Source: Streptomyces pactum
GTDB taxonomy: Bacteria > Actinomycetota > Actinomycetes > Streptomycetales > Streptomycetaceae
Direction: 5' to 3'
Length of the DNA stretch: 64,000 bases
NCBI RefSeq assembly: GCF_002005225.1
Contig: NZ_CP019724.1
Coordinates: forward strand, 6,769,001 to 6,833,000
Positions 16,565-25,712 of the stretch are shown here, one piece after another. The notes below the pieces were generated by a model, which searched no databases, had not been told where the DNA came from, and saw nothing but the letters and a program-made list of their open reading frames with translations. Position 1 is the stretch's first letter, and each line of letters starts with the position of its first letter. Position numbers and translations under genes: made by a program.

Positions 16565-17155
16565 GTGTCCCGTCAGGTGTTCCTCTACGACCAACCGGAA
16601 CGTTTCGTGGCCGGTACGGTCGGACTGCCCGGGCGCCGTACGTTCTTCCTCCAGGCCACCGCCGGCTCCCGGGTGACCAGCGTGGCCCTGGAGAAGACCC
16701 AGGTCGCCGCCCTCGCCGAGCGCATGGACGAACTCCTCGACGAGGTCGTACGGCGCAGCGGCGGCAGCACCGTCGTCCCCGCCATGGCTCCCACCGAGCC
16801 CGCCGACACCGCGCCGCTGGCCACCCCCGTCGAGGAGGAGTTCAGGGTCGGCACCATGGCGCTGGCCTGGGACGGCGAGGACCAGCGCATGATCGTCGAG
16901 GCGCAGGCCCTCGTGGAGCTGGACGCCGAGTCCGAGGAGGACCTGGCGGAGGCCGAGGAACGGCTCCTCCAGGACGAGGAGAACGGCCCCCCGATGCTGC
17001 GGGTCCGCCTCACCGGCGCGCAGGCCAGGGCCTTCGCCAAGCGCGCCCTCGACGTCGTCAACGCCGGGCGGCCGCCGTGCCCGCTGTGCAGCCTCCCGCT
17101 CGACCCGGAAGGACACGTATGTCCGCGCCAGAACGGATACCGCCGCGGAGCGTGA
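16565..17155 (+). CDS. DUF3090 family protein with C-terminal zinc-ribbon-like cysteines
   Basis: This 196-residue protein starts at GTG 16565. The N-terminus MSRQVFLYDQPERFVAGTVG is characteristic of DUF3090/TIGR03847. A highly acidic stretch lies around residues 118-140. The C-terminus holds CPLCSLPLD and a further HVC, resembling a metal-binding knuckle. No function is established. The 3' end overlaps the kinase-like gene by 37 bp, so the two are probably translationally coupled. Conservation of the trio beside mshC in actinobacteria suggests a joint role. Confidence 0.85.
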   Translation: MSRQVFLYDQPERFVAGTVGLPGRRTFFLQATAGSRVTSVALEKTQVAALAERMDELLDEVVRRSGGSTVVPAMAPTEPADTAPLATPVEEEFRVGTMALAWDGEDQRMIVEAQALVELDAESEEDLAEAEERLLQDEENGPPMLRVRLTGAQARAFAKRALDVVNAGRPPCPLCSLPLDPEGHVCPRQNGYRRGA

Positions 17156-17949
17156 CCACCGACGCGGCGGCCGCCGAGTTGCTCGCCCAGGGTGAACTGA
17201 CCGTGCGCGGACGCATCCGTGACGCCTCCAACGCGGCCCTGTACTGCACGGTGACGCACGAGGGACGCGAGGCGGCCTGCATCTACAAGCCGGTCGCCGG
17301 GGAGCGGCCCCTGTGGGACTTCCCCGACGGCGACCTCGCCCGGCGCGAGGTCGCCGCCTACGAGGTCTCCGAGGCGACCGGCTGGGGCCTCGTGCCGCCC
17401 ACGGTGCTGCGCGACGGGCCCTACGGCGAGGGCATGTGCCAGTTGTGGATCGAGGCGGTGCCGGAGACGGAGCTGCTCGCCCTGGTGGAGGACGAGGAGC
17501 CCGGCCCCGGCTGGAAGGCGATCGCCTTCGCCGAGGTCGGCGAGGGCCGCACCGCGCTGCTCGTGCACGCCGACGACGAGCGGCTGCGCCGGCTCGCCGT
17601 CCTGGACGCGGTGATCAACAACGCCGACCGCAAGGGCGGCCACCTGTTGCCGGCGGACGGGGAACGGCTGTACGGCATCGACCACGGCGTGACCTTCCAC
17701 GCCGAGAACAAGCTGCGCACCCTGCTGTGGGGGTGGGCGGGCGATCCGCTCACCGGGGAGGCCCTGGCGGTGCTCGACGCCCTCAGGGAGGCGCTGAAGG
17801 AGGGCGGGGCCCTGGCGGTCCGGCTCGGCGCGCTCATCACCCCCGCCGAACTCGACGCCACGCGCGCGCGGGTCGACGCCCTGCTGGCCTCCGGCGCACA
17901 CCCCGAACCGAGCGGCGAGTGGCCGGCCATCCCCTGGCCGCCGGTGTAG
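17119..17949 (+). CDS. SCO1664-family protein, PI3/PI4-kinase-like fold
   Basis: This 276-residue protein starts at ATG 17119, inside the end of the DUF3090 gene. It matches the TIGR03843/SCO1664 family. Kinase-like residues are visible. Lys57 in CIYKPVAGE could bind ATP. A Glu in RREVAAYEVS could partner it. NNADRKGGHLL (Asp170) resembles a catalytic loop, and GIDHGVTF (Asp188) resembles the metal-binding DxG of PI4-kinase-like and HipA-like enzymes. The true substrate is unknown; this family has not, to my knowledge, been characterised biochemically. mshC follows after 111 bp. Confidence 0.8.
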   Translation: MSAPERIPPRSVTTDAAAAELLAQGELTVRGRIRDASNAALYCTVTHEGREAACIYKPVAGERPLWDFPDGDLARREVAAYEVSEATGWGLVPPTVLRDGPYGEGMCQLWIEAVPETELLALVEDEEPGPGWKAIAFAEVGEGRTALLVHADDERLRRLAVLDAVINNADRKGGHLLPADGERLYGIDHGVTFHAENKLRTLLWGWAGDPLTGEALAVLDALREALKEGGALAVRLGALITPAELDATRARVDALLASGAHPEPSGEWPAIPWPPV

Positions 17950-18060
17950 GCACCGGGCAGCCCCCGCCCGCACAACGGCCGGCCGGGCGCAAGAGCGCCT
18001 TACCGGCCATCCACCCGGTCCGGTTCGTGTACGGAACACCCGTCCGGTTACGCTCATGAC

Positions 18061-19290
18061 ATGCATGCCTGGCCCGCTTCCGAGGTCCCCGCCCTGCCTG
18101 GTCAGGGTCGCGACCTGAGGATCCACGACACCGCGACCGGCGGCCTGGTCACCCTCGCCCCCGGTCCCGTCGCCCGTATCTACGTCTGCGGCATCACGCC
18201 GTACGACGCCACCCACATGGGGCACGCGGCGACCTACAACGCGTTCGACCTCGTGCAGCGCGTGTGGCTCGACACCAAGCGGCAGGTTCACTACGTCCAG
18301 AACGTCACGGACGTCGACGACCCGCTGCTGGAGCGGGCCGGCCGGGACGGCGTCGACTGGACCGCCCTCGCCGAGAAGGAGACCGCCCTCTTCCGCGAGG
18401 ACATGACGGCGCTGCGGATGCTGCCGCCGCGGCAGTACATAGGCGCCGTCGAGGCCATACCCGGGATCGTCCCGCTCGTCGAGCGGCTGCGGGACGTGGG
18501 CGCCGCCTACGAGCTCGAGGGGGACACCTACTTCTCGGTCGAGTCCGACCCGCACTTCGGGAGTGTCTCCCACCTGGACGCCGCCGCCATGCGGCTGCTC
18601 TCCGCGGAGCGGGGCGGCGACCCGGACCGGCCCGGCAAGAAGAACCCGCTCGACCCGATGCTGTGGATGGCGGCCCGGGAGGGCGAGCCGAGCTGGGACG
18701 GCGGCTCCCTCGGTCGCGGGCGCCCCGGCTGGCACATCGAGTGCGTGGCCATCGCCCTCGACCACCTCGGCATGGGCTTCGACGTCCAGGGCGGCGGCTC
18801 CGACCTCGCCTTCCCGCACCACGAGATGGGCGCCTCGCACGCCCAGGCGCTCACCGGCGAGTTCCCCATGGCCAAGGCGTACGTGCACGCCGGCATGGTC
18901 GGTCTCGACGGCGAGAAGATGTCCAAGTCCAAGGGCAACCTGGTCTTCGTCTCGCGGCTGCGCCGTGACGGTGTCGACCCGGCCGCCATCCGGCTCACGC
19001 TGCTCGCCCACCACTACCGCTCCGACTGGGAGTGGACCGACCAGGTGCTCCGGGACGCCCTCGCCCGGCTCGACCGCTGGCGCGCCGCCGTCTCCCGGCC
19101 CGACGGCCCGCCCGCCGAGGCCCTCGTCGAGGAGATCCGCGAGGCCCTCGCGAACGACCTGGACTCCCCGGCCGCCCTCGACGCGGTCGACCGCTGGGCC
19201 GCACTGCAGCAGGAGAGCGGCGGCACGGACATCGGCGCCCCCGGCGTCGTCTCCCGCGCGGTGGACGCGCTGCTGGGCGTGGCGCTGTGA
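18061..19290 (+). CDS. mshC: L-cysteine:1D-myo-inosityl 2-amino-2-deoxy-alpha-D-glucopyranoside ligase
   Basis: This 409-residue enzyme makes the third step of mycothiol synthesis, joining cysteine to GlcN-Ins through a cysteinyl-adenylate. It is related to cysteinyl-tRNA synthetase. [16 protein letters not shown] contains a zinc-ligand Cys43 and the HIGH-like HMGH (52-55). EKMSKS carries the adenylate loop at 286-290. FPHHEMG supplies another zinc ligand. The protein is shorter than CysS and lacks a full anticodon-binding end, as expected for MshC. It lies downstream of the kinase-like gene and upstream of the convergent PAC2 gene. Confidence 0.95.
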   Translation: MHAWPASEVPALPGQGRDLRIHDTATGGLVTLAPGPVARIYVCGITPYDATHMGHAATYNAFDLVQRVWLDTKRQVHYVQNVTDVDDPLLERAGRDGVDWTALAEKETALFREDMTALRMLPPRQYIGAVEAIPGIVPLVERLRDVGAAYELEGDTYFSVESDPHFGSVSHLDAAAMRLLSAERGGDPDRPGKKNPLDPMLWMAAREGEPSWDGGSLGRGRPGWHIECVAIALDHLGMGFDVQGGGSDLAFPHHEMGASHAQALTGEFPMAKAYVHAGMVGLDGEKMSKSKGNLVFVSRLRRDGVDPAAIRLTLLAHHYRSDWEWTDQVLRDALARLDRWRAAVSRPDGPPAEALVEEIREALANDLDSPAALDAVDRWAALQQESGGTDIGAPGVVSRAVDALLGVAL

Positions 19291-19314
19291 GACAGGCCCC
19301 CTGAAGGAGCGCGC

Positions 19315-19363
19315 ACACGGAGACAGGGGCACTTCCCGCCGGGAAGCGCCCCTGTCTCCGTGT
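19315..19363. terminator. Long bidirectional terminator between mshC and the PAC2 gene
   Basis: ACACGGAGACAGGGG (19315-19329... outer arm) pairs with CCCCTGTCTCCGTGT (19349-19363). An inner CTTCCCG/CGGGAAG pair makes an almost continuous 49-base hairpin. It fills the gap between the convergent genes. Confidence 0.9.
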
Positions 19364-19364
19364 C

Positions 19365-20357
19365 TCAGTCCTCCGACGACTCCTCGTCGTCCCCGCTCGT
19401 CTTCGGCGGCCTCGGCGGACGCGCACGGCCGCTGGGGTTGTCCCGCAGATACGGCGTCCCGGAGGCGCCGTCGCCACCGTCGGCCGTGGCGTGGCCACCC
19501 GGTCCACCCGGCCCGGAGCCGTCCCGGCGCCGCAGATACCGCTCGAACTCGCGGGCGATCGCCTCGCCCGACGCCTCCGGCAGCTCCGCGGTGTCCCGGG
19601 CCTCCTCCAGCGACTGGACGTACTCGGCGACCTCGGTGTCCTCGGCGGCCAGTTGGTCCACGCCCACCTGCCAGGCACGCGCGTCCTCGGGCAGCTCGCC
19701 CAGCGGGACCCGTACGTCGATCAGGTCCTCCAGCCGGTTCAGCAGGGCCAGCGTGGCCTTCGGGTTCGGCGGCTGCGACACGTAGTGCGGCACCGCGGCC
19801 CACAGCGACACGGCCGGCACGCCCGCGTGCGTGCACGCCTCCTGGAGGATGCCGACGATGCCCGTGGGGCCCTCGTACTTGGTCTCCTCCAGGTTCATGC
19901 GCCGGGCCAGGTCGGCGTCCGACGTGGTCCCGCTCACCGGGACCGGGCGGGTGTGCGGGGTGTCACCCAGCAGGGCGCCCAGGACGACCACCAGCTCGAC
20001 CCCCAGCTCGTGGGCGAAGCCCAGCAACTCGTTGCAGAACGAACGCCAGCGCATGGACGGTTCGATGCCGCGGACGAGGACGAGGTCGCGCGGCTTGTCG
20101 CCGCCGACCCGGACCACCGACAGTCTCGTCGTCGGCCACGTGATCTTGCGGACGCCGGCTTCCAGGAACACCGTGGGACGGTTGACCTGGAAGTCGTAGT
20201 AGTCCTCGGCGTCCAGCGCCGCGAACACCTCGCCCTTCCACTCCCTGTCGAGATGCGCGACCGCGGTGGAGGCGGCGTCGCCGGCGTCGTTCCAGCCCTC
20301 GAACGCGGCCACCATGACCGGGTCGACCAGCTCGGGAACCCCCTCGAGCTCGATCAC
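19365..20357 (-). CDS. PAC2 family protein
   Basis: This 330-residue protein starts at GTG 20357 behind GGAAGGAGG. It begins VIELEGVPELVDPVMVAAFE and contains GWNDAGDAAS, typical of actinobacterial PAC2 (proteasome-assembly-chaperone-like) proteins. The C-terminal ~50 residues are disordered and end in an acidic SGDDEESSED. In archaea and eukaryotes PAC2 relatives help assemble proteasomes. In actinobacteria the role is unproven, although this genome segment also carries proteasome genes about 20 kb away. It appears monocistronic. Confidence 0.85.
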   Translation of the reverse strand: MIELEGVPELVDPVMVAAFEGWNDAGDAASTAVAHLDREWKGEVFAALDAEDYYDFQVNRPTVFLEAGVRKITWPTTRLSVVRVGGDKPRDLVLVRGIEPSMRWRSFCNELLGFAHELGVELVVVLGALLGDTPHTRPVPVSGTTSDADLARRMNLEETKYEGPTGIVGILQEACTHAGVPAVSLWAAVPHYVSQPPNPKATLALLNRLEDLIDVRVPLGELPEDARAWQVGVDQLAAEDTEVAEYVQSLEEARDTAELPEASGEAIAREFERYLRRRDGSGPGGPGGHATADGGDGASGTPYLRDNPSGRARPPRPPKTSGDDEESSED

Positions 20358-20509
20358 CCAGCGCCTCCTTCCGACGTGCCCTCGCGTACCCCCCAACCTT
20401 ACGGCGTGCCGAGGGGCCGCCCGCAGCCCCCTTGCACGGGGGAGTGAACGATCACTGCCCCGTTCCCGGCGGCCGGACACACCGCCGCCACCTCCGGATC
20501 CCAGCCGCG

Positions 20510-21220
20510 TCAGAGAGTGGAGCGCAGCCACTGCTCCACGGACGCGATGTGCACCGTCGCCCAGGAGCGCGCCGCCTCCGCGTCCCGGTCGCGCAGTGCG
20601 CCGAGGATCGCGCGGTGCTCGTGCAGGGTGCGGCCGACCGCGCCCTCCTGGGTGAGCCCGCGCCAGACGCGGACCCGGGTGGTGGGCCCGGACAGGCCGT
20701 CGAGGAGGGAGCGGAGCACCGAGTTGCCCGAGGCCTCCGCGATGTCCCGGTGGAACTCCAGATCGCAGGCGACCAGTTCCTCGACCGAGGGTTCGCCGCC
20801 GAGGGCGTCCAGCCCGCCCTCCAGGGCGTCCAGTTCCCGGTCGGTGATCCGGGAGGCCGCCAGCGCGGTCGCGGCCGGCTCCAGGATGCGGCGCACGGCG
20901 AGGAACTCCAGCACCGTGTCGTCGCGGTGGAAGTCGACGACGAAGCCGATGGCCTCCAGCAGCAGTTGCGGATCCAGGCTGCTGACGTAGGTGCCGTCGC
21001 CCTGCCGCACGTCCAGGATCCGCATCAGTGACAGGGCGCGTACGGCCTCGCGCAGGGAGTTGCGGGACAGCCCGAGGCCGGCGGCGAGCTCGCTCTCCTT
21101 GGGCAGCCGGTCGCCGGGCCCCAGCGCCCCGGAGACGATCATGCCCTTGATCTTCTCGATCGCCTCGTCGGTGACCGCCACGGCCGACCTCCCTGTGCTT
21201 CCGGGATGCCGCTCAGACAT
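20510..21220 (-). CDS. FadR-type GntR family transcriptional regulator
   Basis: This 236-residue protein starts at ATG 21220. The winged helix (about residues 18-85) contains LPKESELAAGLGLSRNSLRE. The C-terminal FCD domain shows the metal-binding pattern with DLEFHRDIAEASGN and later HEHRAILGAL. FCD regulators sense small organic acids; the ligand here is unknown. A perfect 15-bp palindrome overlaps its own start codon, so autoregulation is likely. It lies between the PAC2 gene and glpD but is separated from glpD by a terminator. Confidence 0.85.
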   Translation of the reverse strand: MSERHPGSTGRSAVAVTDEAIEKIKGMIVSGALGPGDRLPKESELAAGLGLSRNSLREAVRALSLMRILDVRQGDGTYVSSLDPQLLLEAIGFVVDFHRDDTVLEFLAVRRILEPAATALAASRITDRELDALEGGLDALGGEPSVEELVACDLEFHRDIAEASGNSVLRSLLDGLSGPTTRVRVWRGLTQEGAVGRTLHEHRAILGALRDRDAEAARSWATVHIASVEQWLRSTL

Positions 21221-21229
21221 CCGATGTCT
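21215..21229. promoter_or_regulatory. Palindromic operator overlapping the FadR-type regulator start
   Basis: AGACATC-C-GATGTCT is a perfect 7-1-7 palindrome. The initiation ATG of the regulator (CAT at 21218-21220 on the plus strand) lies inside its left arm. Another GACAT half-site follows 3 bp later. Binding by the regulator itself is inferred. Confidence 0.6.
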
Positions 21230-21282
21230 CCGACATTATGGGGGGCGACTTCATGAGGCCGACGCAACCCGCCACGCGCGCG

Positions 21283-21318
21283 TGAGGCGGCGGCTCCGTC
21301 GGCGCGGAGCCGCCGCCT
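21283..21318 (-). terminator. Terminator after glpD
   Basis: A perfect 15-bp stem, GAGGCGGCGGCTCCG (21283-21297) with CGGAGCCGCCGCCTC (21304-21318), has a 6-base loop. It lies 21 bp beyond the glpD stop and ends the gyl operon. Confidence 0.88.
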
Positions 21319-21339
21319 CAGGCAGCGGGGGGCGGGATC

Positions 21340-22956
21340 CTACTTCTTGTCGAGCAGGTCCTGGACCTTGGCGCGGACGTCGTCCGTGGCCAGACCGCGG
21401 ATCGTCAGCGTCGTCCGGCGGCGCAGCACGTCGTCCTGCGTCTCGGCCCACTCGTGGTCCCGCGCCCACACGACCTGCGCCCAGATCTCCGGGGCGTCGG
21501 GGTGGACCCGCTCGGCCAGCTCAGGGCTCTCGTTCGCCATGCGGGCGATGTCGAAGGCCAGCGAGCCGTAGTGCGTGGCCAGGTGCCGGGCGGTGTCCGC
21601 CGCCATGCGCGGGCCGGGCGCCGGGCCGTCCACCAGCAGCCGGTGGGCGACCGCGCGCGGGTTGGCGACGCCGGGCAGCGGCAGCTTCTTCGGCAGCGAG
21701 GAGATCGGCTCGAAGTCGTCGCCGAGGGGGTGGCCCGGCAGCGCCTCCAGCTTCTTCATGACCGTACGGCCGATGTGGCGGAAGGTCGTCCACTTGCCGC
21801 CCGCGACGGACAGCATGCCGCCCCGGCCCTCGGTGACGACCGTCTCGCGCTTGGCCTTGGCGGTGTCGCCGGGACCGCCCGGCAGCACGCGCAGACCAGC
21901 GAAGGAGTACGTGATCAGGTCCCGGTCGAGCTGCTGGTCGCGGATGGAGAAGGCGGCCTCGTCGAGGATCTGGGCTGTGTCCTTCTCGTTGACCGCGACG
22001 TCCGCCGGGTCGCCCTCGAACTCCTCGTCCGTCGTGCCGAGCAGCAGCATGTCCTCCCAGGGGAGGGCGAAGGTGATCCGGTACTTGTCGATCGGGGTGG
22101 CCAGCGCGGCCTTCCAGGGCGCGGTGCGCTTGAGCACCAGGTGCGCGCCCTTGGAGAGGCGGATGGACGGGGCCGCGTCCGGGTCCTCCATCCGGCGCAG
22201 GTGGTCGACCCAGGGACCGGTGGCGTTGAGCACCAGGCGGGCGCTGACGCCGAACTCGTCGCCGGTCAGCCGGTCCTTCAGCTCGGCGCCGGTCACCCGG
22301 CCCTTGGTGAAGCGCAGGCCGGTCACCTCGGCGTGGTTGAGGACGACCGCGCCGGAATCGGCCGCCGCGCGGACCGTCATCAGCGCCATACGGGCGTCGT
22401 TCATCTGGTCGTCGCCGTACACGGCCACGGCCTTGAGGTTGTCGGTGCGCAGCTCCGGCACGTCCTGCGCGGCCTTGGCCGGGGAGAGCAGGTGCCCGAC
22501 GCCGTCACCGAAGGCGGACAGCGCCGAGTACGCGAAGACACCGGCGCCCAGCTTCGCCGCGCCGTGCGGCCCGCCCTTGTACACGGGGAGGTAGAAGGTG
22601 AGCGGGTTCGCCAGGTGGGGGGCCACCTGGCGGGAGACCGCACGGCGCTCGAAGTGGTTCTCCGCCACCAGCTTCACCGCGCCGGTCTGCAGGTAGCGCA
22701 GTCCGCCGTGGAGGAGCTTGGAGGAGGCGGAGGAGGTGGCGCCGGCGAAGTCACCGGCGTCGACCACGGCCACCCTGAGGCCGGACTGCGCGGCGTGCCA
22801 GGCGGTGGAGATGCCCAGGATGCCGCCGCCGATCACGAGAAGGTCGTACGACGCCTTGGAGAGCTGCTCCCGGGTCTCGGCCCGGCTCGGGTTGGAGCCG
22901 GAGGCCGGGTGCGTCCCCAGGGCAGGCACGGACTGCAGGGTGGACTGAGTGGTCAT
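21340..22956 (-). CDS. glpD: Glycerol-3-phosphate dehydrogenase (FAD-dependent)
   Basis: This 538-residue flavoprotein oxidises glycerol-3-phosphate to dihydroxyacetone phosphate, passing electrons to the respiratory chain at the membrane. The FAD-binding motif DLLVIGGGILGISTAW lies near residue 40. SSKLLHGGLRYLQ and the downstream GGKWTTFR segment are typical of GlpD. It starts at ATG 22956, eight bases after the glpK stop, and is the last gene of the glpF-glpK-glpD operon (gylB in the classical S. coelicolor naming). Confidence 0.95.
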   Translation of the reverse strand: MTTQSTLQSVPALGTHPASGSNPSRAETREQLSKASYDLLVIGGGILGISTAWHAAQSGLRVAVVDAGDFAGATSSASSKLLHGGLRYLQTGAVKLVAENHFERRAVSRQVAPHLANPLTFYLPVYKGGPHGAAKLGAGVFAYSALSAFGDGVGHLLSPAKAAQDVPELRTDNLKAVAVYGDDQMNDARMALMTVRAAADSGAVVLNHAEVTGLRFTKGRVTGAELKDRLTGDEFGVSARLVLNATGPWVDHLRRMEDPDAAPSIRLSKGAHLVLKRTAPWKAALATPIDKYRITFALPWEDMLLLGTTDEEFEGDPADVAVNEKDTAQILDEAAFSIRDQQLDRDLITYSFAGLRVLPGGPGDTAKAKRETVVTEGRGGMLSVAGGKWTTFRHIGRTVMKKLEALPGHPLGDDFEPISSLPKKLPLPGVANPRAVAHRLLVDGPAPGPRMAADTARHLATHYGSLAFDIARMANESPELAERVHPDAPEIWAQVVWARDHEWAETQDDVLRRRTTLTIRGLATDDVRAKVQDLLDKK

Positions 22957-22964
22957 TGCGGTTC

Positions 22965-24503
22965 TTACTCCTCGTCCTCGAGCCAGCCCATGGTCCGCTC
23001 GACGGCCTTGAGCCAGCTCTTGTACTCACGGTCGCGGATCTCCGCGTCCATGCGGGGGGTCCACTCGGCGGCCCGCCGCCAGTTGGCGCGCAGGTCGTCG
23101 GTGCTGTTCCAGAAGCCGACGGCCAGGCCGGCGGCGTAGGCGGCGCCGAGGCAGGTGGTCTCGGCGACCATGGGGCGCACCACGGGGGCGTCCACGAAGT
23201 CGGCGAGGGTCTGCATCAGCAGGTTGTTGGAGGTCATGCCGCCGTCGACCTTGAGGGCGGTCAGCTCCACACCGGAGTCCTTGGTCATGGCGTCCGCGAT
23301 CTCCCGCGTCTGCCAGGCGGTGGCCTCCAGGACGGCGCGCGCGAGGTGCGCCTTGGTGACGTACCGGGTGAGGCCGGCGATCACACCGCGGGCGTCGGAG
23401 CGCCAGTACGGGGCGAACAGGCCGGAGAAGGCCGGCACGAAGTAGGCGCCGCCGTTGTCCTCGACCGTCAGGGCGAGGGTCTCGATCTCAGCGGCGGTGG
23501 AGATCAGGCCCATCTGGTCGCGCATCCACTGCACCAGCGAACCGGTGACGGCGATCGAGCCCTCCAGGGCGTAGACCGTGTCCTGGTCGCCGATCTTGTA
23601 GCCGACGGTGGTGAGCAGGCCCGAGTAGGAGTTGATGAGCTTGTCACCGGTGTTCATCACCATGAAGGTGCCGGTGCCGTAGGTCGACTTGGTCTCGCCC
23701 TCGGAGAAGCAGGTCTGGCCGAACAGGGCCGCCTGCTGGTCGCCGAGCGCGGAGGCGACCGGGATGCCGCCGAGCAGGTCGCCGAGCCGGCCGCCCGTGA
23801 TCTCGCCGTAGACCTCGGCGGAGGAGCGGATCTCGGGGAGCATCTGCGTCGGCACGCCGATGGACTCGGCGATCTTCTCGTCCCACTGCATGGTGTGCAG
23901 GTTCATCAGCATGGTGCGGGAGGCGTTGGTGACGTCGGTGACGTGCTTGCCGCCGTTCACCCCGCCGGTCAGGTTCCAGATGACCCACGTGTCCATGGTG
24001 CCGAAGAGCAGGTCGCCGGCCTCGGCGCGCTCGCGCACGCCGTCGACGTTGTCGAGCAGCCAGCGGGCCTTGGGGCCGGCGAAGTAGGAGGCGAGGGGGA
24101 GGCCGGTCTCACGGCGGAAGCGGTCCTGGCCGACGTTGCGGCCGAGCTCGCGGCACAGGGCGTCGGTGCGGGTGTCCTGCCAGACGATGGCGTTGTGGAC
24201 GGGCTCACCGGTGTTCTTGTCCCAGACGAGCGTGGTCTCGCGCTGGTTGGTGATGCCGATGGCCTTGATGTCGTCCCGGGTGATGCCGGCCTTCTCGACC
24301 GCCCCGGCGACGACCTCCTGGACGTTGGTCCAGATCTCGGTGGCGTCGTGCTCCACCCAGCCCGGCTTGGGGAAGATCTGCTCGTGCTCCTTCTGGTCGA
24401 CGGAGACGATGCGTCCGTCGCGGTCGAAGACGATGCAGCGGGAGGAGGTCGTGCCCTGGTCGATCGCGGCGATGAAGGGGCCTGCGGTGTGAGCGTCGGT
24501 CAC
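22965..24503 (-). CDS. glpK: Glycerol kinase
   Basis: This 512-residue FGGY-family kinase makes glycerol-3-phosphate from glycerol and ATP. It starts at GTG 24503 behind AGGAG. N-terminal [16 protein letters not shown] is the phosphate-binding segment. Further signatures are [12 protein letters not shown] and the C-terminal [12 protein letters not shown]. It is the middle gene of the operon (gylA), 85 bp downstream of glpF and 8 bp upstream of glpD. Control by GylR is expected from the operator upstream of glpF. Confidence 0.96.
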   Translation of the reverse strand: MTDAHTAGPFIAAIDQGTTSSRCIVFDRDGRIVSVDQKEHEQIFPKPGWVEHDATEIWTNVQEVVAGAVEKAGITRDDIKAIGITNQRETTLVWDKNTGEPVHNAIVWQDTRTDALCRELGRNVGQDRFRRETGLPLASYFAGPKARWLLDNVDGVRERAEAGDLLFGTMDTWVIWNLTGGVNGGKHVTDVTNASRTMLMNLHTMQWDEKIAESIGVPTQMLPEIRSSAEVYGEITGGRLGDLLGGIPVASALGDQQAALFGQTCFSEGETKSTYGTGTFMVMNTGDKLINSYSGLLTTVGYKIGDQDTVYALEGSIAVTGSLVQWMRDQMGLISTAAEIETLALTVEDNGGAYFVPAFSGLFAPYWRSDARGVIAGLTRYVTKAHLARAVLEATAWQTREIADAMTKDSGVELTALKVDGGMTSNNLLMQTLADFVDAPVVRPMVAETTCLGAAYAAGLAVGFWNSTDDLRANWRRAAEWTPRMDAEIRDREYKSWLKAVERTMGWLEDEE

Positions 24504-24588
24504 AGTGTGCTCCTGGGTTTCCGTGGTGTGGTGGCCGGTGCGTACGGCGCGTGTTCTGCGGCTCGATGATGGCCGAGCGGGGGCCCGC

Positions 24589-25383
24589 TCAGGCGAACGC
24601 GACGTTGTAGACACCTGCGGCGAGCGCGCCGCCGATCAGTGGACCGGCGATCGGGACCCAGGCGTAGGACCAGTCGGAGCCGCCCTTGTTGGGCAGCGGC
24701 AGCAGGGCGTGCACGATGCGCGGACCGAGGTCACGGGCCGGGTTGATGGCGTAGCCGGTCGGGCCGCCGAGGGACAGACCGATCGAGACGACCACCAGCG
24801 CGGTGATCAGACCGCCCAGGATGCCGAGGCCGTTGCCCGCGTCGTTCAGACCCTGGGTGAGGACCGCGAGCACCAGCACGAAGGTGCCGATGACCTCGGT
24901 GGAGAGGTTCTGCACCGCGTTGCGGACCTCGGGGCCGGTGGAGAAGATGCCCAGCACCGGGCCGGCGCCCTTCTCCTGGGCCTCGACGGCCTTGGCCGTG
25001 GTGTCCTGCGCGCCCGGCCCGCCGACGATCTCGCGGTCGGTGAGGTGGGCGAGGAACTGGCCGTAGTAGGCGGCCCAGACCAGGGCCGCGCCGATCATGG
25101 CGCCGAGCATCTGTCCGGCGAAGTAGGTGGGAACGTCGCCCCACTCGCCGTCCTTGATGGCGATGCCGACCGTCACGGCGGGGTTGAGGTGGGCGCCGGA
25201 GAGCGGACCCGAGATGTACACCGCCGTCATGACGGCGAAGCCCCACCCGAAGGCGATGGCGAGCCAGCCGGCGTTGCGGGCCTTGGAGGCCTTGAGCGTC
25301 ACGGCGGCGCACACGCCGCCGCCGAGCAGGATGAGTATGGCGGTACCGATGGTCTCGCCGATGAAGATGTCGGAGCTGGACAC
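24589..25383 (-). CDS. glpF: Glycerol facilitator (aquaglyceroporin)
   Basis: This 264-residue MIP-family channel starts at GTG 25383 behind AAAGGAG. Six hydrophobic helices and two half-helix NPA motifs are visible: [12 protein letters not shown] in the first half and [12 protein letters not shown] in the second. The Asp after the second motif fits glycerol-conducting rather than water-only channels. It is the first structural gene of the glycerol operon (gylC). The insertion between helices ([18 protein letters not shown]) is typical of streptomycete GlpF. Confidence 0.94.
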   Translation of the reverse strand: MSSSDIFIGETIGTAILILLGGGVCAAVTLKASKARNAGWLAIAFGWGFAVMTAVYISGPLSGAHLNPAVTVGIAIKDGEWGDVPTYFAGQMLGAMIGAALVWAAYYGQFLAHLTDREIVGGPGAQDTTAKAVEAQEKGAGPVLGIFSTGPEVRNAVQNLSTEVIGTFVLVLAVLTQGLNDAGNGLGILGGLITALVVVSIGLSLGGPTGYAINPARDLGPRIVHALLPLPNKGGSDWSYAWVPIAGPLIGGALAAGVYNVAFA

Positions 25384-25513
25384 CCGCGACTCCTTTGTCC
25401 TTCGTCCAGGGGAAGCCGAACCCCCGGGTCCCTCCGGGTGTTCTGGCGCCCTCGGTGTGAGAGCGATGGCGGCCCTTGGCGTTGTCACACTCTAACGCGT
25501 ATTGCCGGTAGGT

Positions 25514-25530
25514 GTTCGACAATGCCGACC
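25514..25530. promoter_or_regulatory. GylR-type operator upstream of glpF
   Basis: GTTCGACA-A-TGCCGACC matches 15 of 17 bases of the perfect palindrome found upstream of gylR. It lies 131 bp before the glpF start. A separate 6-bp inverted repeat (ACGATC at 25590 with GATCGT at 25602) sits further upstream. The 25384-25643 gap otherwise has no gene. Assignment to GylR is inferred. Confidence 0.6.
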
Positions 25531-25643
25531 GATGGACGCGAGTCTCGCGTCGGCGTCGCGCATGCGTCAAGAGCTCTGTAATCGAAAGCACGATCGTTAT
25601 TGATCGTCGCGACTTATCGATCTTCGGGCGCCGCGGTCCCGCC

Positions 25644-25695
25644 GGGGAACGCCGAAGGCCGGAACGCGTTCGGCGTCCCGGCCTTCGGCTTCCCC
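25644..25695 (-). terminator. Terminator after gylR
   Basis: GCCGAAGGCCGG (25651-25662) pairs with CCGGCCTTCGGC (25678-25689), and flanking GGGGAA pairs with TTCCCC, giving arms out to 25644 and 25695. It lies 17 bp beyond the gylR stop. Confidence 0.85.
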
Positions 25696-25712
25696 GCTCG
25701 TGCCCGCGTGCC

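Noticed and set aside
16585..19836. A 1083-codon open frame antisense to the DUF3090, kinase-like and mshC genes
   Set aside because: It runs against four well-supported genes and has low-complexity translation. It is a GC-bias artefact.
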